DNA from: Chloroflexota bacterium
GTDB taxonomy: Bacteria > Chloroflexota > Dormibacteria > Dormibacterales > Dormibacteraceae
NCBI GenBank assembly: GCA_005882135.1
Contig: VBDR01000024.1
Coordinates: 1-64,000, forward strand
Length of the DNA stretch: 64,000 nucleotides
Direction: 5' to 3'
Both the position numbers and the translations under genes were made by a program. Below the pieces are notes generated by a model that was not told the origin of the DNA, made no database searches, and saw only the letters and a list, made by a program, of their open reading frames with translations. Position 1 is the stretch's first letter, and every line of letters begins with the position of its first letter. Shown one piece after another: positions 24,114-33,444 of this stretch.

Positions 24114-25751
24114 ATGGCGGCGAGGAAACCCAGGTCTCTTTCACCAGTGCGCCGAACCACTCCGAGCCTCGAAGGCGTCGAGGCTCCGCAGCGAGAGGCG
24201 ACCACCGTTTCGGAACAGAAGATCAACCAGTACCGCAAGCGCCGCTACCAGGCTCTGCACACCGACACCGACGCCGCGAACAAGCGTCGGGCGGCGGGCA
24301 AAGCGACCGCCCGCGATCGCATCGAGATGCTGCTCGACGAGGGCTCGTTCGTCGAGCTCGACGTCTTTGCGACGCATCGCGCGCACGGCTTCGGGATGGA
24401 GGACCGCAAGATCGCCGGCGACGGCGTGGTCGCAGGGTTCGGCGAGATCGACCGCCGGCCCATCGCCGTCTACGCGTACGACGCCACGGTCTTCGGCGGC
24501 TCGCTCGGAGAGGTGACCGCGGAAAAGATCGTCAAGGTCCAGGAGCTCGCGCTCCGCAACCGCGTGCCCATCATCGGCATCAACGACTCGGGCGGGGCCC
24601 GTATCCAGGAAGGCGTGGTCGCGCTGGCCGGTTACGCGGACATCTTCTTTCGCAACGTGCGGTCCTCGGGCGTCATCCCGCAGCTCAGCGTCATCGCCGG
24701 GCCATGCACGGGCGGGGCGGTCTACTCGCCGGCCATCACTGACTTCATCTTCATCGTCGCCGGCCAGGGCTACATGTTCATCACCGGCCCGGAGGTGATC
24801 AAAGTCGTCACCGGCGAGGCGGTGTCGTTCGATGAGCTCGGCGGCGGCCACGTCCACAACGCGACGTCCGGCGTCGCCCACTTCCTGCCTCAGACGGAGC
24901 AGGACTGCGCCGCGGGCGTGCGCAAGCTGCTGTCGTACCTGCCGTCATCGAACGCGGAGCGACCGCCGTTCGTGCCGACCACCGACGACGTCGAGCGAGC
25001 CGACGTCGAGCTGCAAACCATCGTGCCGGAGCTGCCGAACAAGCCGTATGACATGCGAGAGGTCGTCTCCCGTGTCCTCGACGGGCGCGAGTTCTTCGAG
25101 GTGCAGCCCTTCTTCGCCCAGAACATCGTGGTCGGCCTCGGCCGGCTCGGTGGCCACGTCGTCGGTATCGTCGGCAACCAGCCCAAGGTGCTCGCGGGCG
25201 CGATCGACATCAACGCCTCGGTCAAGGCGGCCCGGTTCATCCGCTTCTGCGATGCCTTCGGCATTCCGATCATCTCCTTCGTGGACGTGCCCGGCTACCT
25301 GCCAGGGCGCGACCAGGAGCACGGCGGGATCATCCGGCACGGCGCCAAGCTGCTGTACGCCTACGCGGAAGCGACGGTGCCGAAGCTCGCCGTGATCACG
25401 CGCAAGAACTACGGCGGCGCGTACACCGTGATGTCGCCGAAGCAGATGGGCGCCGACCTCAACCTGGCCTGGCCGACGGCAGAGATCGCGGTGATGGGCC
25501 CGCAGGCGGCGGTCAACATCATCTACAAGCGGGATCTGGCCACGGCGCGCGACCCCGTGGCGCGACGCAAGGAGCTCGTCGCCGAGTACACGGCGCGCTT
25601 TGCCAATCCGTACGTGGCGGCGGAGCGCGGGTACATCGACGATGTCATCGAGCCGAGCCAGACGCGTCGCGAGCTGGTGCGCGCCCTTCAGCTGTGCCTG
25701 CGCAAAACCGTCGAGCGCCCGCCGCGCAAGCACGGGAACATCCCGCTTTAA
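24114..25751 (+). CDS. Acyl-CoA carboxylase carboxyltransferase (beta) subunit
   Basis: Transfers a carboxyl group from carboxybiotin to acetyl- or propionyl-CoA, feeding fatty-acid synthesis or propionate metabolism. The 545 residues have two crotonase-like halves: N-terminal with KATARDRIEMLLDEGSFVELD, GINDSGGARIQEG and GPCTGGAVYSPA; C-terminal with FCDAFGIPIISFVDVPGYLPG, KNYGGAYTVM and RDLATARDP. The substrate (acetyl or propionyl) cannot be fixed by eye. The biotin carboxylase and carrier subunit are not in the window; biotin ligase is at 42.4 kb. Copy B of the dispersed repeat follows the stop at once. Confidence 0.92.
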   Translation: MAARKPRSLSPVRRTTPSLEGVEAPQREATTVSEQKINQYRKRRYQALHTDTDAANKRRAAGKATARDRIEMLLDEGSFVELDVFATHRAHGFGMEDRKIAGDGVVAGFGEIDRRPIAVYAYDATVFGGSLGEVTAEKIVKVQELALRNRVPIIGINDSGGARIQEGVVALAGYADIFFRNVRSSGVIPQLSVIAGPCTGGAVYSPAITDFIFIVAGQGYMFITGPEVIKVVTGEAVSFDELGGGHVHNATSGVAHFLPQTEQDCAAGVRKLLSYLPSSNAERPPFVPTTDDVERADVELQTIVPELPNKPYDMREVVSRVLDGREFFEVQPFFAQNIVVGLGRLGGHVVGIVGNQPKVLAGAIDINASVKAARFIRFCDAFGIPIISFVDVPGYLPGRDQEHGGIIRHGAKLLYAYAEATVPKLAVITRKNYGGAYTVMSPKQMGADLNLAWPTAEIAVMGPQAAVNIIYKRDLATARDPVARRKELVAEYTARFANPYVAAERGYIDDVIEPSQTRRELVRALQLCLRKTVERPPRKHGNIPL

Positions 25752-25754
25752 AGC

Positions 25755-25873
25755 GCGGGGGAGGCAGGCCTCCCCCGCGGGCCCCCTCCGTTGCCCGCTA
25801 CGTCTGGCGGCGTTTGGCATACAACGCGGGGTGACGGCCGGAGTAAATCCGGCCTTCGGCTCCACTTCGTCTA
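25755..25873. repeat. 119-bp double-hairpin dispersed repeat, copy B
   Basis: It fills the gap between the convergent carboxylase and GH15 genes and supplies the GH15 stop codon at its right end. The outer hairpin has perfect 11-bp arms (25755-25765 and 25768-25778, 2-nt loop). The inner hairpin has 7-bp arms (25836-25842 and 25848-25854, 5-nt loop). Length and block order equal copy A at 13663-13781. Confidence 0.75.
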
Positions 25874-27862
25874 GATCGGCCCGTCCGGCGCCCCGCGCAG
25901 CAAGTCCGCCCTGCGGCAGTACTCGTCCACGGTGACGATGAACTCGGCGTGCGACCAGGTCAGCGGCGAAACCGAGAGCGGAGCCCCCGTGTGCGGGTCG
26001 AGCTGCTCCGACAGCAGCCCGCCGGGCATCTGGTGCCGGACGGCCCAATCGATCATCTCCCGCGCCGGCTTCAGGTCCGGCTCGCTCTTGGCGGTGGCGA
26101 TGTACCACTGGGCGAGCCACAGGGTGGACAGGAACCACGGGTTGCCCGGCACGTTCGTCGTGTCCGGCTCGACCCTGAAGTAATAGTCGTCCGTGTAGCG
26201 GGCGATGCCTCCGGCTTCGGCCTTGTTGGAGAGCTGGTCGGCGATCGCCTTCATCGTGTCCGCGATTCGCTGATCCTCCGGCGGGTACATGCCGAACCGC
26301 CAGAGACCATGGATCGCGCTGTCGAGAACCGTGTCGACGGTCACCGATTCGTCGTCCTCGACAGTGATCCGGCGCGGGAAGCGTCCCAGCTCGGAGCTGT
26401 ACAGGTTGGTGTCGGATGCCTCGCGCAGCCGCTCGGCGGCGTCCCGGTAGCGCGCATAAGCCGGGACGTCGCCGAACATGTCCGCGAAGCTGCGCGCCGC
26501 GTCGAGACCGCCCCACACCGATCCGACCGTGAACGCGTGCACGCCCCAGCGCTCCTCCCACAGGTCCCACGACGGGATGGGAAGGCCGTTGCGCTGGTCG
26601 ACGTAGCTCACCATCCAGTCCGCCGCCGGCACGATGAGGGCCGTGTAAAGGTCCACGACGAAGTCGAGGTTGCGGTGGATGCGGTAGTGCTGCCACAGCG
26701 ACCACAGCACCAGCCCTGTCTCGTCCTCCTGGATCGGCAGCGTGCGAGCACCGTGTGAGTCGACCCAGGGCAACCACGAGCTGCCCGGTTGGCCGTAGGG
26801 CGTGTACTTGTGCAGGAAGAACCCTTCCTCGACCAGAGTCTGCTGGCAGAAAAGGAAGAACTGGCGCGTGACGTCCTCATGTCCGCAGCGATCGAGCGCG
26901 TTCGCGACCAGGGCGCCGTCGCGAGGCCAGGCGTACGCGTAGGTGTCGCGGGCGAACTTGGTGATGTCGAAATCGCTGGAGGCGATGACGGCGCCGCGGT
27001 TGTCGACGTGAGTCCGCGCGGTCAGAACGCTGCGCCGATAAAGGTCGGTCACCTCCTCACCGAGCTCTTCGTCGATGTGGCGGTGGTCTTTTTCCGACCA
27101 CACCTTCCAGTAGGTCAACGTGCGGCTGCGATAGGTGTCCGGACCCTTGCCTACGATCAGCTCCTGGCCGTAAGTCGTGACGTCGCTCAGGCGCGAGCCC
27201 ATGCACAGCCAGTGCGTCAGCCTGCGTGGCTGATTGGGGCCGACCGAGCCCATGTCGAAGCCGATGGTGCAGTCGACGGAGCCCTGCTCGATCGGGTTCT
27301 TGCCGAGCACGCCGTCTTCGGCGTCGACCCAGGTCCCAGCCAGACCATTGCCCTTCTTGCCGTTCGCCCACGTGCTGACTCCGTACTCGGCGTCGCACTG
27401 GCCGCCGACCAGGAAATAGCGGTTGGCCTTGTAGGCGATGACACCGCGATGGCGGGGGTCGTACAGCACCGTGTTGCCGATATCGGAACCCTCGATGTAC
27501 CAGTCGTAATGCAAGAAGACGCGGCCCACCGTGAACCCGACCGCGGAAGTGACGCTGAGGTTGCGGATGAACCAGTTCCGGGCAAGGTCGATGTAGTCCT
27601 CGAACCGGACACTGATGCCGAGGCCAGGATGGCTGACCGTGACGTCGCTCACCAGCGAGTCCTCCGCGTAGCCGAGCTTTCGGTCCCATGCGCGTTCGTC
27701 GAGCCACGCGAACTTGCGATCGATGTAGAAGCCGACGCGGCAGAGATTGCCCATCGTGTGATTGGCGTCGCCCACGCGCGGATAGAAGATGTCGCGGATC
27801 GAATACGTGGCGTCGAAACCGATCAGCGTGTTGCCGTTGCCGAGGACGAGGCTTCTGGGCAA
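25871..27862 (-). CDS. Glycoside hydrolase family 15 (glucoamylase/trehalase-like)
   Basis: An inverting exo-glycosidase acting on alpha-glucans or trehalose. The 663 residues comprise an N-terminal beta-sandwich (about 1-270; LVLGNGNTLIGFDATYSIRD) and a C-terminal (alpha/alpha)6 barrel. YAWPRDGALV is the substrate-binding motif, the general acid is likely the Glu in WDLWEERWG, and the general base the Glu in LTWSHAEFI near the C-terminus. No signal peptide is seen, so it works inside the cell, as expected for glycogen or trehalose turnover. The start is TTG. Confidence 0.9.
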   Translation of the reverse strand: MPRSLVLGNGNTLIGFDATYSIRDIFYPRVGDANHTMGNLCRVGFYIDRKFAWLDERAWDRKLGYAEDSLVSDVTVSHPGLGISVRFEDYIDLARNWFIRNLSVTSAVGFTVGRVFLHYDWYIEGSDIGNTVLYDPRHRGVIAYKANRYFLVGGQCDAEYGVSTWANGKKGNGLAGTWVDAEDGVLGKNPIEQGSVDCTIGFDMGSVGPNQPRRLTHWLCMGSRLSDVTTYGQELIVGKGPDTYRSRTLTYWKVWSEKDHRHIDEELGEEVTDLYRRSVLTARTHVDNRGAVIASSDFDITKFARDTYAYAWPRDGALVANALDRCGHEDVTRQFFLFCQQTLVEEGFFLHKYTPYGQPGSSWLPWVDSHGARTLPIQEDETGLVLWSLWQHYRIHRNLDFVVDLYTALIVPAADWMVSYVDQRNGLPIPSWDLWEERWGVHAFTVGSVWGGLDAARSFADMFGDVPAYARYRDAAERLREASDTNLYSSELGRFPRRITVEDDESVTVDTVLDSAIHGLWRFGMYPPEDQRIADTMKAIADQLSNKAEAGGIARYTDDYYFRVEPDTTNVPGNPWFLSTLWLAQWYIATAKSEPDLKPAREMIDWAVRHQMPGGLLSEQLDPHTGAPLSVSPLTWSHAEFIVTVDEYCRRADLLRGAPDGPI

Positions 27863-27889
27863 ATTCTTTTGCGCGGAATCCTACGCCGG

Positions 27890-27895
27890 TACAAT
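27890..27895 (+). promoter_or_regulatory. Putative -10 element of the YgjP-like gene
   Basis: TACAAT lies 34 nt upstream of the chosen TTG at 27930 and a GGAG ribosome site lies between. A weak -35-like TTGCGC is 15 bp upstream. On the other strand TAGGAT (27883-27878) could serve the divergent GH15 gene. Confidence 0.35.
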
Positions 27896-27929
27896 CCGGC
27901 CAGCGCCACCACCAAACGGAGCACACGTC

Positions 27930-28439
27930 TTGGAATCGAACCCAGATCCGCATCTTCTACCGGTTCGCGTAATCACCTCGCGCAAGCGGCGGCGCACCGT
28001 GGCGGCTCGCCTGCGCTCAGGGGTGTTGGAGCTGCTCGTCCCCGCGACCATGCCGCACGCCGAACGCGAGCACTGGGCGCAGGTGATGAGCCGCCGGCTG
28101 CAGCGGCGGGCGGAGCGGTCGCGGCCGTCGGACGAGCGGCTGCTGGACCGGGCCCGAAAGCTCAATCAACGCCACTTCGAAGGCAGGTTGCGATGGACGT
28201 CGATCGGATTCGCCGACATGGAGCGCTTGTGGGGAAGCTGCACCTTTACCGAAGGCGCCGTTCGCATCGCGCGCCGTGCGGCATCCCTGCCCGACTGGGT
28301 GCTCGACTATCTGCTCATGCACGAGCTCGCGCATCTGGTGCACAGCGACCACGGGGCCGATTTTCACGAGCTGGAAAACCGCTACCCGCTGACCGAACGC
28401 GCCAAGGGCTACCTGCTCGCGCTCGATGCAATGGCGTAA
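27930..28439 (+). CDS. YgjP-like (DUF45) zinc metallopeptidase
   Basis: A 169-residue minimal gluzincin. The C-terminal HELAHLVHSDHGADFHELE gives an HExxH pair with a downstream His, and WGSCT before it is the conserved core of the YgjP/SprT-like group. I take the TTG at 27930 (ESNPDPHLL) because a GGAG site precedes it at a suitable distance; a frame from 27789 would start inside the divergent GH15 gene. No membrane segment or signal is present. The biological substrate of this family is unknown, though some partners are restriction or toxin systems; none is seen here. Confidence 0.82.
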   Translation: MESNPDPHLLPVRVITSRKRRRTVAARLRSGVLELLVPATMPHAEREHWAQVMSRRLQRRAERSRPSDERLLDRARKLNQRHFEGRLRWTSIGFADMERLWGSCTFTEGAVRIARRAASLPDWVLDYLLMHELAHLVHSDHGADFHELENRYPLTERAKGYLLALDAMA

Positions 28440-28486
28440 CCCCACCTCACCCGCGCGTTTGCGCCAAACCGTACGCAGCGGGCTGA

Positions 28487-29524
28487 CTATGGAGTCAGGA
28501 CTATCTTCGTCGCTTCGCGGGCGTCGAACATCCGGTAAGCCTCTTCGGCGTCTTCCAGCTTCATCCGGTGGCTGATGATCTTTTCCGGGTGCAGCCGGCC
28601 GGCGGCGACCAGGTCGAGCAGCGGTCGCATGTAGGCCTGCACGTTGCACCACCCGGCTCGAAAGCTCAACGACTTGAGCCACATGCGCATGTACGGAAAG
28701 TCTCCCAGCACCGCGCTGGGTACTCCGACCATCGAGATCGTGCCGCCTCCGCGCACACACTGGATGGCCGTGTCCACCGCCGGCAGGAGCCCAACACATT
28801 CGATGCTGGAATCAGCGCCGATACCGTCGGTTTCGGCCTCGATGGCTTGCACAGGATGAACGCGCTTGGAGTTGATGGGGATCCCGCCCAGCTCCTCAGC
28901 GATCTCCAGGCGCGAGTCGACCATGTCGATCACGAATGTCCGCGCCGGCCCAAACAGCTGGGCGCACATCGTCGCCATCAGTCCCACCGGCCCGGCGCCG
29001 ACCACGGCGATGACGTCGCCCGGCTTGATCTCGGCGCGCTCGGCGCCGAAGTAGCCGGTCGACAGGATGTCGCCGACAAAGATCGCCTGCTCGTCGGCCA
29101 TCGAGGCGGGAATCGACTCCATGGTGTGATCCGCGTTCGGCACCACGACGTATTCGGCCTGACCCCCGCCGAGTCCGCCGAAGTATTCGCCGTGCCCGAA
29201 CGTGGCCTTGTCGACACACTGGTTGAACCATCCCTTGCGGCACAGGGTGCAGTGACCGCAGGCGGTGAAAAAGCTGGACACGACCCGATCGCCGGCTTGG
29301 AACCGTTTGACCTCGCTGCCCACGTCCTCCACCACGCCGACGAACTCGTGCCCGAGAACCGCCCCTGCATTCATCGGGGTATGCCCGTGGAGGATGTGAA
29401 GGTCGGAGCCGCAAACCGATCCGAGGGTGACCCTGACCAGCGCGTCGCCGGAGCCTTTGATGGCCGGCTTGGGAACGTCCATGACTTTGACGTCGCCCGC
29501 GCCCTGAAACGTCAACGCTTTCAT
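28487..29524 (-). CDS. Zinc-dependent alcohol/sorbitol dehydrogenase (MDR family)
   Basis: A 345-residue medium-chain dehydrogenase. The catalytic zinc site is GSVCGSD with GHEFVG, and the structural zinc site has four Cys in CGHC-TLC-RKGWFNQC. The Rossmann motif is VVGAGPVGLMA, followed by an Asp at the end of the second strand (TFVIDMVDS), which favours NAD over NADP. It probably oxidises a secondary alcohol or polyol; glutathione-independent formaldehyde dehydrogenase relatives share this layout. A TAGAAT element lies 12 nt before the ATG, and the gene diverges from an SDR. Confidence 0.88.
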   Translation of the reverse strand: MKALTFQGAGDVKVMDVPKPAIKGSGDALVRVTLGSVCGSDLHILHGHTPMNAGAVLGHEFVGVVEDVGSEVKRFQAGDRVVSSFFTACGHCTLCRKGWFNQCVDKATFGHGEYFGGLGGGQAEYVVVPNADHTMESIPASMADEQAIFVGDILSTGYFGAERAEIKPGDVIAVVGAGPVGLMATMCAQLFGPARTFVIDMVDSRLEIAEELGGIPINSKRVHPVQAIEAETDGIGADSSIECVGLLPAVDTAIQCVRGGGTISMVGVPSAVLGDFPYMRMWLKSLSFRAGWCNVQAYMRPLLDLVAAGRLHPEKIISHRMKLEDAEEAYRMFDAREATKIVLTP

Positions 29525-29552
29525 CGCAGTGGTCGGATTCTACGGCCGACCA

Positions 29553-29559
29553 TAAGCTA
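29553..29559. promoter_or_regulatory. Symmetric TANNNTA divergent -10 core (ADH / SDR)
   Basis: TAAGCTA gives TAAGCT 6 nt before the SDR GTG at 29565. The minus-strand TAGCTT lies 29 nt from the dehydrogenase ATG at 29524; TAGAAT (29542-29537) is a closer alternative for that gene. Confidence 0.5.
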
Positions 29560-29564
29560 GCCAT

Positions 29565-30341
29565 GTGCGGCTCAAGGGAGCGGTCGTGGTGGTCACGGGC
29601 GCGTCGAGCGGAATCGGCGAGGCGACCGCGATCGCATTCGCGCGTCGGGGCGCACGGCTCGAGCTCGGGGCGCGCAGGCTGGAAAAGCTCAATTCCGTCG
29701 CCCAAAGGTGCCGCCAGGCCGGCTCTCCAGACGTCAACGTCAGGCTCCTGGACGTCGGCCAGAGGGCCTCCGCGCGAGCCTTCATCGCCGCCACGCTGCG
29801 CGACCACGAACGGCTCGACGTGTTGATCAACAACGCGGGCGTCGGCTGGGCGGGCCGTGTGCACGATATGACCGAGGAGAAGGTGGACGAGCTCATCGCC
29901 ACCAACCTGAAGGGGGTCATCAATACGACCCAGGCCACGCTGCCCTGGATGCTTGAACGCCGGCGGGGCGTGATCATCAACGTCGCCTCGGTGGTCGGCT
30001 TCCGGCCTTCCCCCTACTCCGCCCTCTACTCCGCGACCAAGCATGCGGTGGTGGGTTTCTCGCACGCGCTTCGCGGTGAGCTTTCCGGAACCGGCGTCAA
30101 GGTCTGCGTGGTCTACCCCGGGGTGACCGGTGGAACGGAGTTCTTCAAGGACCCCGACCGCCCGATCGGGTTCCAGTATCCGGCGTCATGGGTGGCAAAC
30201 CTGATCGTGCGTACGGCTCGCTATCCGCGGCGCGATGCGATGGTGCTGCCGCTGCGTCTGGCCCACCTGGCGGAGCCTGTGCTCGGCGGGTTGATGGACC
30301 ACGCCATCGGCGAGATCAGGCGCCGCAACCTGCAGGACTGA
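29565..30341 (+). CDS. Short-chain dehydrogenase/reductase
   Basis: A 258-residue classical SDR. The cofactor motif TGASSGIG, NNAG (LINNAGVGWAG), the catalytic Ser in NVASVVG and Tyr-x-x-x-Lys (YSATK) are all present, and ARR after the second strand suggests NADP(H). The C-terminus is basic with a hydrophobic stretch (LPLRLAHLAEPVLGGLMDHAIG) like membrane-associated SDRs. The GTG start follows TAAGCT by 6 nt and has no ribosome site, so it is likely leaderless. The substrate is unknown. Confidence 0.88.
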   Translation: MRLKGAVVVVTGASSGIGEATAIAFARRGARLELGARRLEKLNSVAQRCRQAGSPDVNVRLLDVGQRASARAFIAATLRDHERLDVLINNAGVGWAGRVHDMTEEKVDELIATNLKGVINTTQATLPWMLERRRGVIINVASVVGFRPSPYSALYSATKHAVVGFSHALRGELSGTGVKVCVVYPGVTGGTEFFKDPDRPIGFQYPASWVANLIVRTARYPRRDAMVLPLRLAHLAEPVLGGLMDHAIGEIRRRNLQD

Positions 30342-30344
30342 GGA

Positions 30345-31247
30345 TCACTTCTGCCACGCCTCCAGCAGCCTCTCCAGCTGCTGCGCGTTCTTGACCGAGT
30401 AGTTCGAATAGTTGTTGTTCATGAGGGCGTGGACCTTGCCTGCGGAGCGCTCCATCTCCTTGATGCGCGGCACCCAATCGACCAGCTCCCGATCGCTGTA
30501 GTCGTAGCGAAACCGCACGTTTGGCGGTGCGCCCCTGAGATCCCACGTTTCGTGATTGCGGCCGTGAAAGCGAACCACCGCCAGCTTTGACGAGGTGACG
30601 TCGTGGGCAGGCGGCATGCTGGTTCGGTGCCCTTCGGGCACGTCGACCGCGACATACGGGATGTCGCGCGTACCCAGGAAGGCCATGGTGCCCTCGCGAT
30701 GCCGCGCATCGAGCCACTCCGGCTTGCGAAACTCGACCGCGATCTGAAAGCCGAACATGCGCTCCTGGACCTGCTCGACGTAGGCGAGCGAGCGTGATGA
30801 GGGCAGAAACCACGGCGGAAACTGGAAGAAGACCGCGCCCAGCTTCCCCGCCGCCCGCAGCGGTTCCAGCGCCGCCCGGAACCGCGCCCAGGCCTCGTCC
30901 ACGAGCTCCTCCGGCATGCGTTCGAGGTAGATGTTCTTGTCCCGAAGGTCCGCGGGCAGGTCCTCCCGTATGTCCGGCGGCAGCGACATCGGCTTGGTCG
31001 GGTGGTTGGTGAAGAGCGAGAAGGACTTGACGTCGAAAGTGAATCCAGCAGGCGTCTGAGCCGCCCAGGCTTCGGCGCTCTCGGGCTTCGGAATCCCGTA
31101 ATAGGTCGAATCGACCTCGACCAGTGAAAACTGCGTCGCGTAGAAGCGCAAGCGGTCGCCTGAGGTCTTGACCGAGAGTGGGTAGAAGAGCTTGGAGTCG
31201 ATGAGCGACTTGTCGACCCAGCCGGCGATTCCGCAGAGAACGGTCAT
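30345..31247 (-). CDS. DUF72 TIM-barrel protein
   Basis: A 300-residue protein of the DUF72 (YecE) family. Recognisable are GIAGWVDKSLI, FYATQFSLVEVDSTYY, GFTFDVKSF, GAVFFQFPPWF, VEFRKPEWL and a C-terminal NNNYSNYSVKNAQQL, the last motif being typical. The fold is a TIM barrel; the activity is unknown, though links to endonuclease IV-like folds have been noted. It converges with the SDR gene (3-nt gap) and diverges from the cyclase with only 10 nt between start codons. Confidence 0.85.
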   Translation of the reverse strand: MTVLCGIAGWVDKSLIDSKLFYPLSVKTSGDRLRFYATQFSLVEVDSTYYGIPKPESAEAWAAQTPAGFTFDVKSFSLFTNHPTKPMSLPPDIREDLPADLRDKNIYLERMPEELVDEAWARFRAALEPLRAAGKLGAVFFQFPPWFLPSSRSLAYVEQVQERMFGFQIAVEFRKPEWLDARHREGTMAFLGTRDIPYVAVDVPEGHRTSMPPAHDVTSSKLAVVRFHGRNHETWDLRGAPPNVRFRYDYSDRELVDWVPRIKEMERSAGKVHALMNNNYSNYSVKNAQQLERLLEAWQK

Positions 31248-31257
31248 TGCTAGCGAT

Positions 31258-33444
31258 ATGATCCCTCCGCCTTTGGGCCGCTACATCCGCTACTGGTACA
31301 CGTACCGCACCGCAGTCGCGGTCCTGATCGCGCTCGTCTTGACAGGTTCGATGTACTGGCTGTACGGGCAGCAGCTCACCTGCGACGCGCACGAAACCGG
31401 TTGCTTCGCGAACGTCTCGGTCCACCCCGAGGACCGCTTTGCCAACCAGTACGACCCGGGCAAGCCGATCGACGGGGTGGTGATTGTCGGCATCGACGAC
31501 GCCAGCGTGCGGGCGATCGGCAAATACCCGCTGCCGCGCGATCGCTATGCGGACGCCCTGCTCAACCTGGAAAAGGCAGGCGCCCAGGTGGTCGCTTTCG
31601 ACGTCGGATTCACGGACCCGAGCGGAGCCGACAAGAAGCTGGCCGAGACTCTCGCCTCGGCCTCGGTGCCGGTGGTGCTTGCCTATGGGGGCACGACCGA
31701 GGTCGCCAGCGGAAAGGTCGTGCAGAAGGGTGTCGACCAGATCCCGCTGAAAGCATTCCGTTGCGCGGACGCCAACGACGACTCGGGCATTGCTTGCGCT
31801 CAGCCGTATCGCAACGTCGTCCTTGCCTCCACCGACCTCGTCCTCGATCGCGACGGCGTGGTCAGGCGCGTCCCGCTCACCGTGGAGCCCGCCTGCTTCA
31901 TGAGGGTGTCGTGCAGCACGCCGCTCCTCGACACATTCGGTTTCGCCGCCTATCGGCCCTACCAGCTGGGCGGGGATTTTCAGAGCGGGCCCGACCTCGA
32001 GGTCTCCAACGGGACCGCGCGCTTTGGCCAGGCGTGGAGCACCCCGATCGACGGGTCCGGCTCGATCCTCATCAACTTCTCGGGCCCGCCCGGCAATTTC
32101 GAGAAGTACGGTCATTACATCAGCTTCGACAAGGTCGTGGACGGGACCTTTGACGCCGGCCAGGTCAAAGACAAGATCGTGCTCGTGGGCTACTACGGAT
32201 TGACCGGCGTCAACGATGAGCAGCTTGTAACGACGAGCTTCGGCAGCAACCAGACGCTGGCCATGCCCGGGGTCGAGATCCACGCCAACGTCGTTCAGAT
32301 GATGCTGAACGCGGTCGCCACGCCCCAGACAGCTTCCCGATTTCTAACCGCGGAGCCGCCATGGGTCCTGCTCGTGCTGATCCTGCTGATCGGGTTGGCA
32401 ACCGCGTTCGGCGTGTCTCGCGTGAGCGTCTTGTGGGGCCTGGCCGGGACCGCGATCGCTCTCGTCATTTTCACACTCGGGATGTCAGCGCTCTCGGCCT
32501 TCAACAACTGGGTGCCAGACCTCTTCCACCCATGGCTTGGGATCGCCCTCACATATTCCGGCGTGACTGCATACAGGTTCCTCTATGAGGACCGCGAGAA
32601 GCGAAAGGTCACAGCTCTGTTCGGCCAGTACCTGAAGCCCGAGATTGTTGCGCAGCTCGCCAAGACCAGAGGCGGCGTGGATGACATCCTCCGCGGCGGC
32701 GAGCGTCGCGACGTCACGCTGATGTTCGTCGACATCCGCGGCTTCACCTCGATGTCGGAGTCGATGGCTGCCGGCGATGTGACCGAGCTCGTCCAGATGT
32801 ACCTGGACCACCTTAGCGGCGTCATCTTTACCTGGGACGGCACCATCGACAAGTACGTCGGGGACGAGATCATGGCTTTCTGGAACGCCCCGCGGTTGCA
32901 GGACAACCACGCGCTGCTGGCGATCCGCTGCGCCTACGACCTCATCAACCGCGCGCCCGAGCTGCAGCAGAAGCTGCTCGCGAAGGGACTGCCACCGATC
33001 CGCTGGGGCATCGGGATCAACTCCGGTCCAGCCGTGGTCGGCATGATGGGGTCCCGAAGTCGACTCCAGTACACGGCGTTGGGGGATACGGTCAACACCG
33101 CGGCCCGTTTCTGCGCGCACGCGCCCGCCTTTCACGTCCTGATCGGCCAGACGACCTACGAGATGTGCCGCGACTACATCGCCGTCGACCTGGTTCCGGG
33201 TGTGCAGCTGAAAGGAAAGTCCGCCGAGACCTTCCGGATCTACGAGGTGACCGCAATCCGCGAGGCGCCCGATGCGCCCTGGGTGCAATTCCCGACGCAG
33301 ATGGCCGCCCAGGCACACCACACCTTCACGACGCAATACACGCAGCAGACCGTGATCGCAGCGGGCAACTCGGGTTCGAGCGACATCCTGGTCGGCGAGG
33401 CGGCTGAGGAAATCCTCGCCCGCCGGCCGCAGTCCCCCAACTAG
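31258..33444 (+). CDS. CHASE2-domain class III adenylate cyclase (first copy)
   Basis: Membrane receptor cyclase of 728 residues from the ATG at 31258. A first membrane helix (about 21-41), a large extracytoplasmic CHASE2 sensor (about 45-360; VVIGIDDASVRAIGKYPLPRD), three membrane helices (near 370-460) and a cytoplasmic class III cyclase domain (about 490-660). Both metal Asp are present (FVDIRGFT, YVGDEIM), the adenine-selecting Lys (IDKYVGDE) and Asp (ALGDTVN), and the transition-state Asn and Arg (NTAAR), so cAMP synthesis is expected. It converges with a Ser/Thr kinase gene, and a close paralogue lies at 43.7 kb. Confidence 0.9.
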   Translation: MIPPPLGRYIRYWYTYRTAVAVLIALVLTGSMYWLYGQQLTCDAHETGCFANVSVHPEDRFANQYDPGKPIDGVVIVGIDDASVRAIGKYPLPRDRYADALLNLEKAGAQVVAFDVGFTDPSGADKKLAETLASASVPVVLAYGGTTEVASGKVVQKGVDQIPLKAFRCADANDDSGIACAQPYRNVVLASTDLVLDRDGVVRRVPLTVEPACFMRVSCSTPLLDTFGFAAYRPYQLGGDFQSGPDLEVSNGTARFGQAWSTPIDGSGSILINFSGPPGNFEKYGHYISFDKVVDGTFDAGQVKDKIVLVGYYGLTGVNDEQLVTTSFGSNQTLAMPGVEIHANVVQMMLNAVATPQTASRFLTAEPPWVLLVLILLIGLATAFGVSRVSVLWGLAGTAIALVIFTLGMSALSAFNNWVPDLFHPWLGIALTYSGVTAYRFLYEDREKRKVTALFGQYLKPEIVAQLAKTRGGVDDILRGGERRDVTLMFVDIRGFTSMSESMAAGDVTELVQMYLDHLSGVIFTWDGTIDKYVGDEIMAFWNAPRLQDNHALLAIRCAYDLINRAPELQQKLLAKGLPPIRWGIGINSGPAVVGMMGSRSRLQYTALGDTVNTAARFCAHAPAFHVLIGQTTYEMCRDYIAVDLVPGVQLKGKSAETFRIYEVTAIREAPDAPWVQFPTQMAAQAHHTFTTQYTQQTVIAAGNSGSSDILVGEAAEEILARRPQSPN

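Noticed and set aside
26789-28486. A 565-codon open frame antisense to the GH15 gene
   Set aside because: It mirrors the GH15 coding pattern and crosses the divergent promoter region and the YgjP-like gene; no protein features.
30316-32283. A 655-codon open frame across DUF72 and the cyclase
   Set aside because: It overlaps two well-supported genes in another frame, with Arg/Ala-rich low-complexity translation.
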